DNA from: Streptomyces alfalfae | GTDB lineage: Bacteria > Actinomycetota > Actinomycetes > Streptomycetales > Streptomycetaceae | DNA length: 64,000 nt | NCBI RefSeq assembly: GCF_004127445.1 | Contig: NZ_QEXM01000043.1 | Span: 682,001-746,000, forward strand | Direction: 5' to 3' | Shown: in pieces, positions 40,495 through 50,025 of the stretch | Layout of the letters: every line of letters begins with the position of its first letter | Numbering within the stretch: position 1 is the first letter of the stretch | Notes under the pieces: model-generated | Told to the model about the DNA's origin: nothing | The model's database searches: none | Seen by the model: only the letters and a program-made list of their open reading frames with translations | Program-made: the position numbers and the translations under genes

Positions 40495-41355
40495 ATGTCC
40501 GTTCAGACCTTGGCCGCGCCCGCCCCGAGCGCCCCCAGCGCCGTCGCGGACTCCTATGCCCGCCTCTTCGAGGTGTACTCCGGACTGCGCATCACCGAGC
40601 TCGGCCACGGCGAGCAGGCCCCCCAGGGCGGCGGCTGGGTCACCGCCGCGCGGCTCGCGGAGGCCGGGGACGACCTCGACGCGTTCCTCGCCTGGGACAG
40701 CGCGCAGGTCCTGAAGGACTACGGCACCCAGGCACGGCCGGACGTCATCGCGAGCTTCGGCCTGCACCGGTACGCCTGGCCCGCCACCCTGCTGATCACC
40801 GTCCCCTGGTTCCTGCACCGCCGCGTCCCGCGCTACCCCGTGCAGAACGTCTCCTTCCAGCGCACCCTGGGCCGGATGGCCGTACGCGCCGAGAGCTTCG
40901 CCTGCCTGCCGGACGACCCGGCCGCCGCGCTGCCCGGCGCCCGCGTCGTCCCCGACGAGGAGGCGCTGCGCGCGGAGGTGCGCCAGGCGGTCGCCGAGCA
41001 CCTCGGCCCGCTCCTCGACGGCTTCGGCCCCCGGATGCGGCGTCGCTCGCGCGCCCTGTGGAGCGTCGCCACCGACGAGATCGTCGAGGGCCTCTGGTAC
41101 GTCGCGCACCTCCTCGGCGAGGAGCGGCGCGCCATGACGGAACTGGAGCTCCTGCTCCCCGGCGCCACCAAGCCGTACGTGGGCACGGCCGGCTTCCGGG
41201 AGCTGACGGGCCCCGACGGCGAGGCGCTGCCCACCCGCGACCGGGCGAGCTGCTGCATGTTCTACACGCTGCGCCCCGAGGACACCTGCGTCACCTGCCC
41301 GCGCACCTGCGACACGGAGCGCGTCGCCCGGCTGAGCGCCGCCGCGGCGAACTGA
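40495..41355 (+). CDS. FhuF-like ferric siderophore reductase (2Fe-2S)
   Basis: A 286-residue cytoplasmic protein. The C-terminus has CCMFYTLRPEDTCVTC, exactly the Cys-Cys-x10-Cys-x2-Cys pattern that holds the unusual 2Fe-2S cluster of FhuF. Such proteins reduce iron in imported siderophores to release it. The upstream region has the loosely conserved FhuF/IucA-like text WFLHRRVPRYP. The ATG at 40495 is preceded by GGTGGTCC, a weak ribosome binding site. The iron box at 40449-40467 strongly supports an iron-limitation role. No siderophore synthesis or uptake genes lie next to it. Confidence 0.9.
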   Translation: MSVQTLAAPAPSAPSAVADSYARLFEVYSGLRITELGHGEQAPQGGGWVTAARLAEAGDDLDAFLAWDSAQVLKDYGTQARPDVIASFGLHRYAWPATLLITVPWFLHRRVPRYPVQNVSFQRTLGRMAVRAESFACLPDDPAAALPGARVVPDEEALRAEVRQAVAEHLGPLLDGFGPRMRRRSRALWSVATDEIVEGLWYVAHLLGEERRAMTELELLLPGATKPYVGTAGFRELTGPDGEALPTRDRASCCMFYTLRPEDTCVTCPRTCDTERVARLSAAAAN

Positions 41356-41554
41356 ACCCGCGCCGCGAACCACCCTTTCGCGTCCACTCGCTCGAACTGA
41401 ACTCCCGCTTCCCAGAGGCGTGTTCGAGTAAGAACGCGCTCTCAGTGCTCCCTGGCGCCCCCTTGGCGTCTTCTTGCCCCGAAACCCCTTGCACGCCTTC
41501 GCGGTCAGGTCAATATGGCGCCGAAACGCCCTACCGCGACGCAAGGGACCCCAG

Positions 41555-42613
41555 ATGAGACTGACCGACATATCGCTGGACTGGCTGCTCCCCGGCGGCG
41601 TCCTGCTCCTGGGCATGCTGGTGGCGGTGGCGGTGCTCGCGCGCGGGAAGCGAGGCCACGCGAAGGCGGACAAGGACACCTCGGGCGCCGACTCATGGGA
41701 ACGCAGCGAGGAGCGCCGCAGGCGCAAGGAGGCCATCTACGGCAGCGCCTCCTACGTCCTGCTGTTCTGCTGCGCCGCGGTCGCCGCCGCGCTCTCCTTC
41801 CACGGGCTCGTCGGCTTCGGCCGGCAGAACCTGAGCCTCTCCGGCGGCTGGGAGTACCTGGTGCCGTTCGGCCTGGACGGCGCGGCGATGTTCTGTTCCG
41901 TCCTCGCCGTGCGCGAGGCCAGCCACGGCGACGCGGCGCTCGGCTCGCGGCTGCTCGTGTGGACGTTCGCCGGGGCCGCGGCCTGGTTCAACTGGGTGCA
42001 CGCCCCCCGGGGCCTCGGCCACGCAGGCGCCCCGCAGTTCTTCGCGGGGATGTCGCTCTCGGCGGCGGTGCTCTTCGACCGCGCGCTGAAGCAGACCCGC
42101 AGGGCGGCGCTGCGCGAGCAGGGCCTGGTGCCGCGCCCGCTGCCGCAGATCCGTATCGTGCGGTGGCTGCGCGCGCCCCGGGAGACCTTCGGCGCCTGGT
42201 CGCTGATGCTCCTGGAAGGCGTGCGCTCCCTGGACGAGGCCGTCGAGGAGGTGCGGGAGGACCGCAGGGAGAAGCAGCGCACCCGGATGCACCGGCGCGA
42301 CAAGGAGAAGCTGGAGCGCGCCCAGCTCAAGGCGATCAGCCGCGGCCAGCGCGGCTACGCGCGGGGCGGTCGCCAGGTCGACGTGCAGGCCGTCCCCTCG
42401 GGCGCCGGGCCCGCGCAGGTCGGCGCGGACCCTGCCATAGCCGGGCAGGAACAGCTGCCGTCGCGCGCCCGTCCCTCCCTCCAGGCCGTCAAGGGTGACC
42501 CTGACGCCGCCCCCGTCACCGTCGACCTCACGGCGGAGGACGACACCCAGGCACTGCCCCGGCTCGACTCACTGGAGCGGAAGCTCAAGGATCTGGAGCA
42601 GCAGTTCGGCTGA
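41555..42613 (+). CDS. DUF2637 (SpdB-like) membrane protein
   Basis: A 352-residue protein with an N-terminal membrane segment (WLLPGGVLLLGMLVAVAVLA) and a block of about three to four more in the DUF2637 core: SASYVLLFCCAAVAAALSFH, YLVPFGLDGAAMFCSVLAVR, LVWTFAGAAAWFNWVHAPRG and the following helix. The C-terminal 150 residues are charged, with a basic helical part (REDRREKQRTRMHRRDKEKL) and an acidic end. DUF2637 proteins resemble SpdB plasmid spread proteins of Streptomyces, but chromosomal copies are common. ATG with AAGGGA upstream. A strong bidirectional terminator follows. Confidence 0.85.
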   Translation: MRLTDISLDWLLPGGVLLLGMLVAVAVLARGKRGHAKADKDTSGADSWERSEERRRRKEAIYGSASYVLLFCCAAVAAALSFHGLVGFGRQNLSLSGGWEYLVPFGLDGAAMFCSVLAVREASHGDAALGSRLLVWTFAGAAAWFNWVHAPRGLGHAGAPQFFAGMSLSAAVLFDRALKQTRRAALREQGLVPRPLPQIRIVRWLRAPRETFGAWSLMLLEGVRSLDEAVEEVREDRREKQRTRMHRRDKEKLERAQLKAISRGQRGYARGGRQVDVQAVPSGAGPAQVGADPAIAGQEQLPSRARPSLQAVKGDPDAAPVTVDLTAEDDTQALPRLDSLERKLKDLEQQFG

Positions 42614-42644
42614 CGCCTTCGGACCCGCGTCCGCGTCCGAGCAG

Positions 42645-42682
42645 AGCGGCGGTGACACGGTGCTGACCGTGTCACCGCCGCT
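42645..42682. terminator. Bidirectional terminator hairpin
   Basis: A perfect 16-base-pair stem, AGCGGCGGTGACACGG with CCGTGTCACCGCCGCT, and a 6-base loop, located between the convergent DUF2637 and ATP-binding protein genes (32 and 27 bases from their stops). It can serve both. Confidence 0.88.
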
Positions 42683-42708
42683 GCGTCCTCACGATGCGCA
42701 CGGGCCGC

Positions 42709-43194
42709 TCAGGCCGCGCTCCCGCCGCCCAGTTCGAACCACACCGCCTTGCCCACGCCATGGGCCCGCACCCCCCACGCGTCGGCGAGCGACTGCACGA
42801 GGACGAGGCCCCTGCCGTGCGTACTGTCGTCGGGGTCCGGCGCACGCGGTTCGGGGCGGTTCCCCGCGAAGTCGCGCACCTCGACGCGCAGCCCGCGCGG
42901 GCCCACGCTCGCGGTGACGACCGCGTCGTCATCGGTGTGCACCAGGGCGTTGGTGACCAGTTCGCTGGTGAGCAGTTCGGCCACGTCGGCCGCCCCGGGC
43001 CTGCCCCACTGCCGCAGGAACTCCCGCAGGGCGCCCCTGACCTCGGACACCGCGCGCAGATCCGCCTTGGCCAGCCTGCGTCTGAGCTGGGCCGTGGCCG
43101 GAACCGCCGGGACGGCACAGGCTTCTCTCCCCGCCTCGTTCGGCGAGGGGTTCCCCAGCCCCCCGGGGGCGCCCCCACGTGTCTGCCTCGTCAT
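42709..43194 (-). CDS. ATP-binding protein, anti-sigma-factor-like kinase
   Basis: A protein of about 161 residues with a GHKL/HATPase_c2 domain: ELLTSELVTNALVHTDDDAV is the N-box, RVEVRDFAGN the G1 box and STHGRGLVLVQSLADAWGVR the G2 region. This is the fold of SpoIIAB/RsbW-type serine kinases, very abundant in Streptomyces, which bind sigma factors and anti-anti-sigma factors. No partner gene is adjacent. The ATG at 43194 follows GGGGAAC; an in-frame ATG at 43254 would add 20 residues and cannot be excluded. Confidence 0.85.
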   Translation of the reverse strand: MTRQTRGGAPGGLGNPSPNEAGREACAVPAVPATAQLRRRLAKADLRAVSEVRGALREFLRQWGRPGAADVAELLTSELVTNALVHTDDDAVVTASVGPRGLRVEVRDFAGNRPEPRAPDPDDSTHGRGLVLVQSLADAWGVRAHGVGKAVWFELGGGSAA

Positions 43195-43369
43195 GTTCCC
43201 CGCCCACAGAGCGATGTCCTGGCCTCCTCGTTCGAACTGCCTCTCGGAATGCATGCCCCGGGCCAGGACCCCCACTCCTGTCGAATCGTCAACCATTCGC
43301 AGGGGTGTGCCCGGGGCTCGCGGGGAAGTGAAGCCGTGGACCCCGCCTCCGAGCGTTCGAGGAGCCCGC

Positions 43370-46300
43370 GTGCACGACGACAGACTGCTGGTGGAAGGCC
43401 GCCTGGAGCGGGCGCTGCGCCAGTTCATCCGACCCGCCCAGTACGCGCACACGACGCCGCTCGCCCTCTCCGTCTGGCACGCGCCGGGCGAACCGGTGCC
43501 CGTGGCGACGGCCCTCGACGCGGACTACGAGCCCTTCGAGACCGGCACGGAGTGGGGAAAGCCCTGGTCCACGAGTTGGTTCCGGCTTCGGGGCGTGGTG
43601 CCGGACAAGTGGCGCGGACGCCGGGTCGAAGTGGTCGTCGACCCCGGGTTCAGCGGGGACGGGCCCGGATTCCAGGCGGAGGGGCTGGTGTACGACGCGG
43701 CGGGCGTCCCGATCAAGGGAGTTCACCCGCGAAACCGGCATATTCCCGTGGCCTCCCCGGCCGAGGGCGGCGAGCCGGTGCACCTGCTCCTGGAAGCGGC
43801 GGCCAATCCGGCCGTCCTGCACGACTTCGCGCCGACGCCCCTTGGCGACGTCCTGACCGCAGGGAATCGCCCGATCTACCGATTCGCGTCTGCCGACCTG
43901 GCCGTACTGGACGAGGAGGTGTGGCGACTGGTCCTGGACATCGAGGTCCTCACCGAGCTGATGGAGCAGCTGGAGGCCGACCGGCCGCGACGCCACGAGA
44001 TCCTGCGGGCGCTGGAGGACATGCTCGACGCGCTCGACCTGCACGACGTGTCCGGCACGGCCGCCGCGGCCCGCGCCGCGCTGGCGGAGGTGCTCGCGAG
44101 GCCCGCCCACGCCAGTGCGCACTGCGTGTCGGCCGCCGGCCACGCCCACATCGACTCGGCGTGGCTGTGGCCGCTGCGCGAGACGGTGCGCAAGGCCTCG
44201 CGGACCTTTGCCAATGTGACCGCCCTGGCCGAGGAGTATCCGGAGCTGGTCTTCGCCTGCTCCCAGGCGCAGCAGTACGCCTGGGTGAAGGAGCACCAGC
44301 CGCACATCTGGGAGCGGATCAAGAAGGCGGTCGCGGACGGGACGTGGGCGCCGGTGGGCTCGATGTGGGTCGAGTCGGACGCCAACATGCCGGGCGGTGA
44401 GGCGCTCGCCCGGCAGATCACGCACGGCATGCGGTTCTTCCGCGAGGAACTGGGCGTGCGGACGGAGGAGATCTGGCTGCCGGACTCCTTCGGCTACACC
44501 GCGGCCTTCCCGCAGCTCGCCAAGCTCGCGGGCGTCCGGTGGTTCCTCACGCAGAAGCTGAGCTGGAACCAGTCGAACAAGATGCCGCACCACACCTTCT
44601 GGTGGGAGGGCATCGACGGCTCGCGGGTCTTCACCCACTTCCCGCCCGTCGACACCTACAACTCCCAGTTCCACGGCGCCGAACTCGCCCACGCCGAGCG
44701 GAACTTCGCCGACAAGGGCCGCGCGACCCGCTCCCTGGCGCCGTTCGGCTGGGGCGACGGGGGCGGCGGCCCCACCCGGGAGATGATGGAGCGGGCGCGG
44801 CGGCTCCGCTCCCTGGAGGGCTCGCCGCGCGTCGAGATCGAGAAGCCGTCGGCGTTCTTCGCGGCGGCCGAGGAGGAGTACGGCGCCCGGGCCCCCGTCT
44901 GGTCGGGCGAGCTGTACCTGGAGCTGCACCGCGCCACGTACACCACCCAGGCGGCCACCAAGCGCGGCAACCGGCGCTCCGAACACGCCCTGCGCGAGGC
45001 GGAGCTGTGGTGCACGGCGGCGGCGGTGCGCGACCCCGCGTACGTCTATCCGTACGACACCCTGGACCGGCTGTGGAAGACGGTGCTGCTGCACCAGTTC
45101 CACGACATCCTGCCGGGGTCCTCGATCGCCTGGGTGCACCGGGAGGCGCGGGAGACCTACGAGCGGGTGCTCGCCGAGCTGGACGAGGTCACGGCGGCGG
45201 CGGTGCGCTCGCTCGGCGCGGGCGGGCCCGCGGTCCTGAACGCCTCGCCGTACGCCCGTGACGAGGTCGTGGACGCCGGTGACGGCACCCTGGCGCGGGT
45301 CTTCGTGCCCGCGCTCGGCGCCCGGGGCCTGGACGACGCCGGCCATGGCCTCGGCTCCGGCGCGGTCGCGCACACCACCGGGGAGACGATCCTCCTCACC
45401 AACGAGCATCTGAGCGCGACGGTCGACGCGGCCGGGCTGCTCACCTCCGTCAGGGACCTGGACGCCGGGCGCGAGGTGCTCGCGGCCCCCGGCAACCTCC
45501 TCCAGCTGCACCCCGACCACCCCACGCACTACGACGCCTGGGACCTGGACGAGCACTACCGGCGGCGGCACACCGACCTCACGGAGGCGGAGTCCGTGGA
45601 GCTGGTCGAGGACGGGCCGCTGCGGGTCGCGGTGCGGGTGGTGCGCGCCTTCGGGGCGTCCCGGATCACCCAGGAGATCCGGCTCGACGCGGGCAGCAGG
45701 CGGCTCGACGTCGTCACGGACGTCGACTGGCGGGAGTCGGAGAAGGTGCTCAAGGCGGCGTTCCCGCTGGACGTGCACGCCGAGCGCTCGGCCGCCGAGA
45801 TCCAGTTCGGCCATGTGCACCGGCCGACCCACGCCAACACGGGCTGGGACGCCGCGCGGTACGAGATCTGCGCGCACCGCTGGCTGCGCGTGGCCGAGGA
45901 GGGCTACGGCGTCGCGCTGCTCAACGACGCGACGTACGGCCACGACGTGACGCGCGCCGAGCACGGCGGGGCGCTCGGCACGACCGTGCGGCTGACGCTG
46001 CTGCGGGCCCCGCACAGCCCTGACCCCGAGACCGACCGGGGCACGCACCGCTTCACGTACGCCCTGCTGCCCGGGGCGACGACGGGCGACGCGGTGGCCG
46101 GGGGCCTGGCGCTGAACCTGCCGCTGCGGGTGGCGCAGGCGCCCGTACTCGCGCCGCTGGTGAGCGTCGGCCATCCGGCGGTCACGGTCGAGTCCGTCAA
46201 GCTCGCCGACGACCGGAGCGGTGATGTGATCGTGCGTCTCTACGAGTCGCGCGGCGGCCGGGCGGCGGCCACGCTCGCCACGTCGTTCCCCGTGGCGCGC

Positions 46301-46417
46301 GCGGAGGTCACCGACCTGCTCGAACAGCCACTGCACGAGGCGGAGACGGGCGAGGCCGGGCTCTCGCTCGCGCTGCGGCCGTTCCAGATCGTGACCCTGC
46401 GGCTGCGGCCCGCCTGA
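43370..46417 (+). CDS. Alpha-mannosidase (glycoside hydrolase family 38)
   Basis: A 1015-residue GH38 enzyme. GHAHIDSAWLWPLRETVRK holds two zinc ligands, EEIWLPDSFGYTAAFPQLA has the nucleophile Asp372, and FHDILPGSSI another zinc-site His; the C-terminal beta domains extend to LRPFQIVTLRLRPA. It removes alpha-mannosyl residues from glycans. No signal peptide is visible, so it is expected in the cytoplasm, recycling mannosides. The GTG at 43370 follows GAGGAGCCCGC; the frame is open for 200 codons further up but that part is the antisense of the divergent gene. Converges on the PoxB-type gene with 21 bases between stops. Confidence 0.94.
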   Translation: MHDDRLLVEGRLERALRQFIRPAQYAHTTPLALSVWHAPGEPVPVATALDADYEPFETGTEWGKPWSTSWFRLRGVVPDKWRGRRVEVVVDPGFSGDGPGFQAEGLVYDAAGVPIKGVHPRNRHIPVASPAEGGEPVHLLLEAAANPAVLHDFAPTPLGDVLTAGNRPIYRFASADLAVLDEEVWRLVLDIEVLTELMEQLEADRPRRHEILRALEDMLDALDLHDVSGTAAAARAALAEVLARPAHASAHCVSAAGHAHIDSAWLWPLRETVRKASRTFANVTALAEEYPELVFACSQAQQYAWVKEHQPHIWERIKKAVADGTWAPVGSMWVESDANMPGGEALARQITHGMRFFREELGVRTEEIWLPDSFGYTAAFPQLAKLAGVRWFLTQKLSWNQSNKMPHHTFWWEGIDGSRVFTHFPPVDTYNSQFHGAELAHAERNFADKGRATRSLAPFGWGDGGGGPTREMMERARRLRSLEGSPRVEIEKPSAFFAAAEEEYGARAPVWSGELYLELHRATYTTQAATKRGNRRSEHALREAELWCTAAAVRDPAYVYPYDTLDRLWKTVLLHQFHDILPGSSIAWVHREARETYERVLAELDEVTAAAVRSLGAGGPAVLNASPYARDEVVDAGDGTLARVFVPALGARGLDDAGHGLGSGAVAHTTGETILLTNEHLSATVDAAGLLTSVRDLDAGREVLAAPGNLLQLHPDHPTHYDAWDLDEHYRRRHTDLTEAESVELVEDGPLRVAVRVVRAFGASRITQEIRLDAGSRRLDVVTDVDWRESEKVLKAAFPLDVHAERSAAEIQFGHVHRPTHANTGWDAARYEICAHRWLRVAEEGYGVALLNDATYGHDVTRAEHGGALGTTVRLTLLRAPHSPDPETDRGTHRFTYALLPGATTGDAVAGGLALNLPLRVAQAPVLAPLVSVGHPAVTVESVKLADDRSGDVIVRLYESRGGRAAATLATSFPVARAEVTDLLEQPLHEAETGEAGLSLALRPFQIVTLRLRPA

Positions 46418-46438
46418 GCCGGTGGAACGCCGGGGCTC

Positions 46439-48181
46439 TCAGGGCCTCGGCATGTTCCGCAGGTTGGAGCGGGCCATCTGGAGCATCCGGCCCACGCCGC
46501 CGTCCAGGACGATCTTGCCCGCGGAGAGCGCGAAGCCGGTCACCATGTCCGAGCTGATCTTGGGCGGGATGGAGAGGGCGTTCGGGTCGGTGACGACGTC
46601 GACCAGGGCGGGGCCCTTGTGCGAGAAGGCGTCCTTCAGGGCGCCCGCGAGCTGCTTGGGCTTCTCCACGCGGACGCCGTAGGCGCCGGCGGCGCGGGCG
46701 ATGGCGGCGAAGTCGGGGTTGTGGTTGTCCGTGCCGTACGAGGGCAGGCCCGCGACCAGCATCTCCAGCTCGACCATGCCGAGCGAGGAGTTGTTGAACA
46801 AGACGACCTTCACCGGCAGATCGTGCTGGACGAGGGTGAGGAAGTCGCCCATCAGCATCGAGAAGCCGCCGTCGCCGGACATCGAGACGACCTGCCGCCT
46901 GCGGTCGACGAACTGCGCGCCGATCGCCTGCGGCAGGGCGTTCGCCATCGAGCCGTGGCTGAAGGAGCCGATGATGCGGCGCTTGCCGTTGGGGGTGAGG
47001 TAGCGGGCCGCCCAGACGTTGCACATGCCGGTGTCCACGGTGAAGACCGCGTCGTCGGCGGCGACCTCGTCGAGGACGGACGCCACGTACTCGGGGTGGA
47101 TCGGGACGTGCTTGTCGACCTTGCGGGTGTAGGCCTTGACCACGCCTTCGAGCGCGTCCGCGTGCTTCTTGAGCATCTTGTCGAGGAACTTGCGGTTCGT
47201 CTTCGGCGAGACGCGCGGCGTCAGACAGCGCAGCGTCTCGCGGACGTCGCCCCAGACCGCGAGGTCCAGCTTCGAGCGCCGCCCGAGGTGTTCGGGGCGC
47301 ACGTCGACCTGGGCGATCTTGACGTCGTCGGGCAGGAACGCGTTGTACGGGAAGTCCGTGCCGAGCAGGATCAGCAGATCGCACTCGTGGGTGGCCTCGT
47401 ACGCGGCGCCGTAGCCGAGCAGTCCGCTCATCCCCACGTCGAAGGGGTTGTCGTACTGGATGAACTCCTTGCCGCGCAAGGCGTGGCCCACCGGCGACTT
47501 GATCTTCTCGGCGAACTCCATGACCTCGGCGTGGGCGCCCGCCGTGCCGCTGCCGCAGAACAGCGTGACCTTGTCGGCGGCGTCGATCATCTTCGTCAGC
47601 CGCTCGATCTCCGCGTCACCGGGGCGCACCGAGGGCCGGGACGTCACGAGGGCGGTCTCGGCGGCCTTGGCGGGGGCCGGTTCGCCCGCGACGTCGCCCG
47701 GCAGCGCGACGACGCTGACGCCGGACTGGCCGACGGCGTTCTGGATGGCGGTCTGGAGCAGCCGGGGCATCTGCTTCGGGCTGGAGATCAGCTCGCTGTA
47801 GTGGCTGCACTCCTGGAAGAGCCGGTCGGGGTGGGTCTCCTGGAAGAAGTTGAGCCCGATCTCGCTGGAGGGGATGTGCGAGGCCAGGGCGAGGACGGGC
47901 GCCATGGAGCGGTGGGCGTCGTACAGGCCGTTGATGAGGTGGAGGTTGCCGGGGCCGCAGGAGCCCGCGCAGGCGGCGAGCCTCCCGGTGATCTGGGCCT
48001 CGGCGCCGGCCGCGAAGGCGGCGGTCTCCTCGTGCCTGACCTGGATCCAGTCGATGTCCGGGGTGCGGCGGATGGCGTCGACGACCGGGTTCAGGCTGTC
48101 TCCGACGACCCCGTACAGACGCCGCACGCCCGCGCGGACGAGAATGTCGACGAACTGCTCGGCGATGTTCTGCTTGGCCAT
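46439..48181 (-). CDS. Thiamine-diphosphate-dependent enzyme, PoxB-like pyruvate oxidase/dehydrogenase
   Basis: A 580-residue enzyme of the acetolactate synthase/pyruvate oxidase family. The N-terminal domain has YGVVGDSLNPVVDAIRR and HEETAAFAAGAEA with the catalytic Glu; the C-terminal domain has the ThDP/Mg motif GDGGFSMLMGDFLTLVQHDL through VVLFNNSSLGMVE. The close likeness to PoxB (pyruvate:quinone oxidoreductase) suggests conversion of pyruvate to acetate with electrons to quinone. The ATG has GGAGAGG upstream. It may let the cell make acetate in late growth. The exact donor could also be another 2-oxo acid. Confidence 0.92.
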   Translation of the reverse strand: MAKQNIAEQFVDILVRAGVRRLYGVVGDSLNPVVDAIRRTPDIDWIQVRHEETAAFAAGAEAQITGRLAACAGSCGPGNLHLINGLYDAHRSMAPVLALASHIPSSEIGLNFFQETHPDRLFQECSHYSELISSPKQMPRLLQTAIQNAVGQSGVSVVALPGDVAGEPAPAKAAETALVTSRPSVRPGDAEIERLTKMIDAADKVTLFCGSGTAGAHAEVMEFAEKIKSPVGHALRGKEFIQYDNPFDVGMSGLLGYGAAYEATHECDLLILLGTDFPYNAFLPDDVKIAQVDVRPEHLGRRSKLDLAVWGDVRETLRCLTPRVSPKTNRKFLDKMLKKHADALEGVVKAYTRKVDKHVPIHPEYVASVLDEVAADDAVFTVDTGMCNVWAARYLTPNGKRRIIGSFSHGSMANALPQAIGAQFVDRRRQVVSMSGDGGFSMLMGDFLTLVQHDLPVKVVLFNNSSLGMVELEMLVAGLPSYGTDNHNPDFAAIARAAGAYGVRVEKPKQLAGALKDAFSHKGPALVDVVTDPNALSIPPKISSDMVTGFALSAGKIVLDGGVGRMLQMARSNLRNMPRP

Positions 48182-48264
48182 GCCGTACGCACCTCTCCAG
48201 CCTGGTGATCCGTGGACCCGGTCCTCGTTCCCCCGCTGGGTCCATGAATTCACAGGTACGGCGG

Positions 48265-50025
48265 TCATGCCTCCCAGACGCCCGCGGCCGTACGGTCGTC
48301 CGCGTACCCCTTGGCCCGCACCTGGACGTCGGCCAGGAAGTCCGCGAGCCCCGGCGGGCCGCTCTTGTGCCATCTGCGGGTGAGGTGTTCGGGCAGCTCC
48401 GGCTCACCGCGCAGGGGCTCGGCGAGGCCGCCGCTGCACAGCAGGAGCGTGTCACCCGGCCGGCCGACGGAGGCACGGAACCGGAACGGTTCGCGGGGCG
48501 GCTCCGCGGCCGGTTCGTAGGGGCTCGGGGGCGTGGTGATGTTCAGGTCCATGGTGAGGCGGTCGCCCTCCGCCGTCCGCGGGGGCGGTGAGCCGAAGCC
48601 GACCACGGCCTCGCCGGAGGCCTCGGCGACGCGGGGCTCGATGTCCTGCCACGCGCCGTCCCGCAGCCGGAAGAGGCCGCCCGCGCCGACGCCGAAGAAC
48701 ACGCGGGTACGGCACCGGGGGTCGGCCGGCAGCAGGAGGCAGCGCAGGGACGCCGCGTACTCGCCGGGGTCGAGGCCGAGGTCGGCGGCGTGCGCGCGGA
48801 GCCTGCCGAGGCTGCGGTCGGTGAGGCGGTGCAGCCCCGATTTCAGGTCGCCGCGCCGGGCGGCCCTGATGTCCTCGGCGAGCCGCCGGTGGCTGCGGCC
48901 CACGGCCCTGCCGATCCAGGCGCAGGCCTCGGCTGCGGCCCGGTGCGCCCCGGGGGTGGCGCGGGCGCCGGTGGCCATGGCCACGAGCAGCAGGGCGTCG
49001 TCGCCGCTGCCGAAGCGGGCGGTGAGCAGAAAGTCGCGGCGGGGCTCGCCCCGGTACCTCGCGGAGTCGCCGCGCAGGGAGGCGGCGCGCAGGGTCCAGG
49101 TGCCGTACCTCGCGCCGTCGAGGACGGTGTCGGCGACGAGATCGCCGAGGTCGTCGGGGTCGGCGGCGGGCAGGGCGGTGGGCTCGGCCTCGTAGGTCGG
49201 CGGCCCGTCGCCCACGTAGTCGCTCCCGGCGCCGATCCCGGCCGAGCGGGGCTCGGGCCCCCGGAGTCCGCCGTCCTCCCGGAGCCCGCCGTCGGCGGCT
49301 GCCCCGGGCTCCTCGGTGGACACCACGGGCCCGGCCCCCGACCCGAACGTCACGGGACCCCTGGGCCCCTCGGGCGGCTCCCAGGGGGCGGGGGCGACGG
49401 GGGTGGTGGGCGGCGTGGCGGGCCGCGCCGGGCTTCGCGGAGGCGGCACGGCTTCGGGCGCCGGCTGCGCGGGGGCCTCGCGCGGTGCCTGCGCCGGAGC
49501 CTTTCTCGGGGTCTTCTCCCGGGCCTCCCTCGGGGCCTTCTGCGGGGCCTGCGGGGCCTGCGGTGCCTGCGCCGGGGCCTCTCTCGGGGTCTTCTGCGGG
49601 GCTTCCCTCGGGGTCTCCGGGGCCTGCGTCGGGGCCTCCGGGACCTGCGCCGGGGCCTCTCTCGGAGCCTTCTCCCGGGCCTCCCTCGGGGCCTTCTCCC
49701 GGGCCTCCGGGGCCTGCGCCGGGGCCTCTCTCGGGGCCTTCTCCGGAGCCTGCGTCGGGGCCTCCGGGAGGCCGTCGCCCGGGGAGTCGCCGGAACGCTG
49801 GGCGGGGAGCGGCTGAGCGGGAGCGGGCCCGGCGGGGGCGTCTTCCCTCCCCGGGGCGTCCTCCCGCACCGGGGCCGCTTCCTGCACCGCGTCCGCCACC
49901 GAGGCGAACCGGTCGTCGAGGGTGTCCGGCGCGGGCGCCGGTCCCACGTCCTGCGTGGCGTCGTCGTACAGCTGCCCCCACCAGTCGTCGTCGCGACCGG
50001 TGCGCCTCTCCCCCTGCTGGCTCAT
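48265..50025 (-). CDS. PP2C-like protein with Pro/Ala/Glu repeats, probably not catalytic
   Basis: A 586-residue protein. Residues about 1-30 are acidic, then about 90-200 is a low-complexity tract of APREAPAQAPE-type repeats and a Pro-rich linker to about 310. The C-terminal 280 residues have a PP2C-like layout (LTARFGSGDDALLLVAMATG, LRCLLLPADPRCRTRVFFGV, DTLLLCSGGLAEPL, DDRTAAGVWEA). However the usual DGxGG is replaced by ATGAR, and CSDGL by CSGGL, so two metal-binding Asp sites are missing; only the final DDRT remains. It is likely a pseudophosphatase or binding scaffold. ATG at 50025; ribosome binding site not evident. Confidence 0.75.
   Translation of the reverse strand: MSQQGERRTGRDDDWWGQLYDDATQDVGPAPAPDTLDDRFASVADAVQEAAPVREDAPGREDAPAGPAPAQPLPAQRSGDSPGDGLPEAPTQAPEKAPREAPAQAPEAREKAPREAREKAPREAPAQVPEAPTQAPETPREAPQKTPREAPAQAPQAPQAPQKAPREAREKTPRKAPAQAPREAPAQPAPEAVPPPRSPARPATPPTTPVAPAPWEPPEGPRGPVTFGSGAGPVVSTEEPGAAADGGLREDGGLRGPEPRSAGIGAGSDYVGDGPPTYEAEPTALPAADPDDLGDLVADTVLDGARYGTWTLRAASLRGDSARYRGEPRRDFLLTARFGSGDDALLLVAMATGARATPGAHRAAAEACAWIGRAVGRSHRRLAEDIRAARRGDLKSGLHRLTDRSLGRLRAHAADLGLDPGEYAASLRCLLLPADPRCRTRVFFGVGAGGLFRLRDGAWQDIEPRVAEASGEAVVGFGSPPPRTAEGDRLTMDLNITTPPSPYEPAAEPPREPFRFRASVGRPGDTLLLCSGGLAEPLRGEPELPEHLTRRWHKSGPPGLADFLADVQVRAKGYADDRTAAGVWEA

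Noticed and set aside
41391..41428. CTCGAAC/GTTCGAG inverted repeat considered as a LexA (SOS) box
   Set aside because: The arms are 24 bases apart, whereas the actinobacterial LexA site needs about 4; it is more likely a weak hairpin after the FhuF-like gene.
43289..46336. Long minus-strand ORF (about 1015 codons) opposite the alpha-mannosidase gene
   Set aside because: Its translation is Arg/Gly/Val-rich without motifs and is the usual GC-bias shadow of the clear GH38 gene on the other strand.
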